DNA from: Tetragonia tetragonoides
Lineage: Eukaryota; Streptophyta; Magnoliopsida; Caryophyllales; Aizoaceae
Direction: 5' to 3'
DNA: 64,000 nucleotides
NCBI GenBank assembly: GCA_038025085.1
Contig: CM076151.1
Coordinates: forward strand, 6,065,001 to 6,129,000
Shown here piece after piece: positions 63,105 through 64,000 of this stretch. Position 1 is the stretch's first letter. Every line of letters starts with the position of its first letter. The position numbers and the translations under genes were made by a program. The notes beneath the pieces were generated by a model. It saw nothing but the letters and a program-made list of their open reading frames with translations, was not told where the DNA came from and made no database searches.

Positions 63105-64000
63105 GATCAGCCTCTGTGCTCAACTCTGTATTGCAGCAGCTGAGAAATAACTCTGTGTGGAAAAGTTTGTTCAAGAACGAATACCCAAAAACGTATCTTT
63201 GCAGGCACAGGCAGTGGAATGGCATAAAATCCCTAGCTGCATGTGTATCTCTGATACACTTCTAAGCTGACCACCAGGCAAGTTCATCAGAAACAGGTAA
63301 AATGGATTTCTTGAACCAGCCAGTAGCAACAAAATGGGGTTTGCTAATGGCTTAAACAAGAAACTAGTACCACAACCTAGAGAAAACAGCAATTGGATCA
63401 ATAAAACTGAACAGAAAGAGATTCACATTATTTCATTGAAAAGCAATGGCATTAACCAAAGAAAACATGAAAGCATTATTAATTTATGAAGCTATAGATA
63501 CCGAACATAATGAAAAAATGACATTCAGAATGAGATCTGTGATGGTATTCCAAGGGCTGCAAAGAGACAGCAGAAGTTCTTGGCAATTCAGAAGAAATTC
63601 ATACCAATTTTTCTAATATCGAAGGTAGTGATCAAGTCTTAGAAGCAGGTGATACATCTAATGCCCATTCATAATTTGGCCATCAATGAGATGCTTTCAA
63701 GCCATCTCACCAGTCACCCCTCACTCTGTATGATTATCATATATGAATTTGCGAGAGCAACTTGGAGCAAAGGAAGAGAAAACCAAAAGAATGATTTTGA
63801 CAAGGTGGAAGCTAATAAGGGCAGGAATACTTCAAGTATCCAATGTCCAGTTTTCAAAGTGTGACCAGCAAGGGAATATAATCCAGCTCCCAACAGCCAA
63901 AAGATGTCAGTTGTCACTTCATACAACTTTTACATGTGTTCAATAGAAAGCCAACACTTTTGTACCCCACAATGATGATATAGATCACATTGACCTCACT
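63105..64000. other. Upstream flank of the TGD1 gene, no gene recognised
   Basis: This likely includes TGD1 leader sequence and perhaps a 5' UTR intron. Frames near 63649-63946 overlap on both strands and show no known domain. Confidence 0.4.

Overview
The window is nuclear DNA of a flowering plant, most likely a eudicot. Genes are split by GT-AG introns, intergenic DNA is AT-rich, and it carries plant mobile elements: Stowaway MITEs, hAT-like elements, tRNA-derived SINEs, a LINE fragment and a Ty3 chromovirus. No bacterial, organellar or CRISPR-like features were seen. The species could not be determined.

Layout. 0-9 kb: a roughly 1.06-kb terminal-inverted-repeat element that has captured the promoter and first exon of an ARM/HEAT-like gene; a small intronless RING-H2 gene (4475-4900, +); a degenerate tandem array with a period of about 315 bp (6.0-7.6 kb); and a hAT-like element with a perfect 8-bp target duplication. 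9-12 kb: AP-1 clathrin adaptor sigma subunit (+, 7 coding exons, 161 aa). 13-29.3 kb: phototropin-2-type blue-light receptor kinase (-, 22 coding exons, 915 aa), whose introns hold SINE, LINE, hAT-like and Stowaway insertions. 30-45 kb: gene-poor, with another hAT-like element, three tandem copies of a roughly 0.9-kb AT-rich repeat, a (TA)n tract, a Stowaway, a SINE with an 11-bp target duplication, and a broken Ty3/gypsy Tekay-like element lying in a relic of the 315-bp repeat. 45-48.5 kb: cinnamoyl-CoA/dihydroflavonol-reductase-like SDR (-, 6 exons, 325 aa). 50.9-54.5 kb: IMP dehydrogenase (+, 4 coding exons, 502 aa). 56.1-60.7 kb: ent-kaurene synthase (-, 14 exons, about 795 aa). 61.9-63.1 kb: TGD1-type plastid lipid-transporter permease (-, 2 coding exons, 352 aa).

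The genes do not form a metabolic cluster. They are ordinary single plant loci: vesicle traffic, light sensing, purine synthesis, gibberellin precursor synthesis, chloroplast lipid import and a phenylpropanoid-type reductase. Splice models were built by hand. For every multi-exon gene the exon phases add up to one open frame of family-typical length; only the first two kaurene synthase exons are weakly constrained.

I found no convincing new biological system. The most interesting material is in the repeats: the gene-capturing element, three hAT-like elements each filled with its own CG-rich motif repeat, a nested-palindrome MITE with an internal minisatellite, and the microhomology deletion in the retroelement. 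Two coding oddities also deserve a check: Asp in place of the last metal-binding Glu of kaurene synthase, and Gln in place of a usual Gly in phototropin LOV1.
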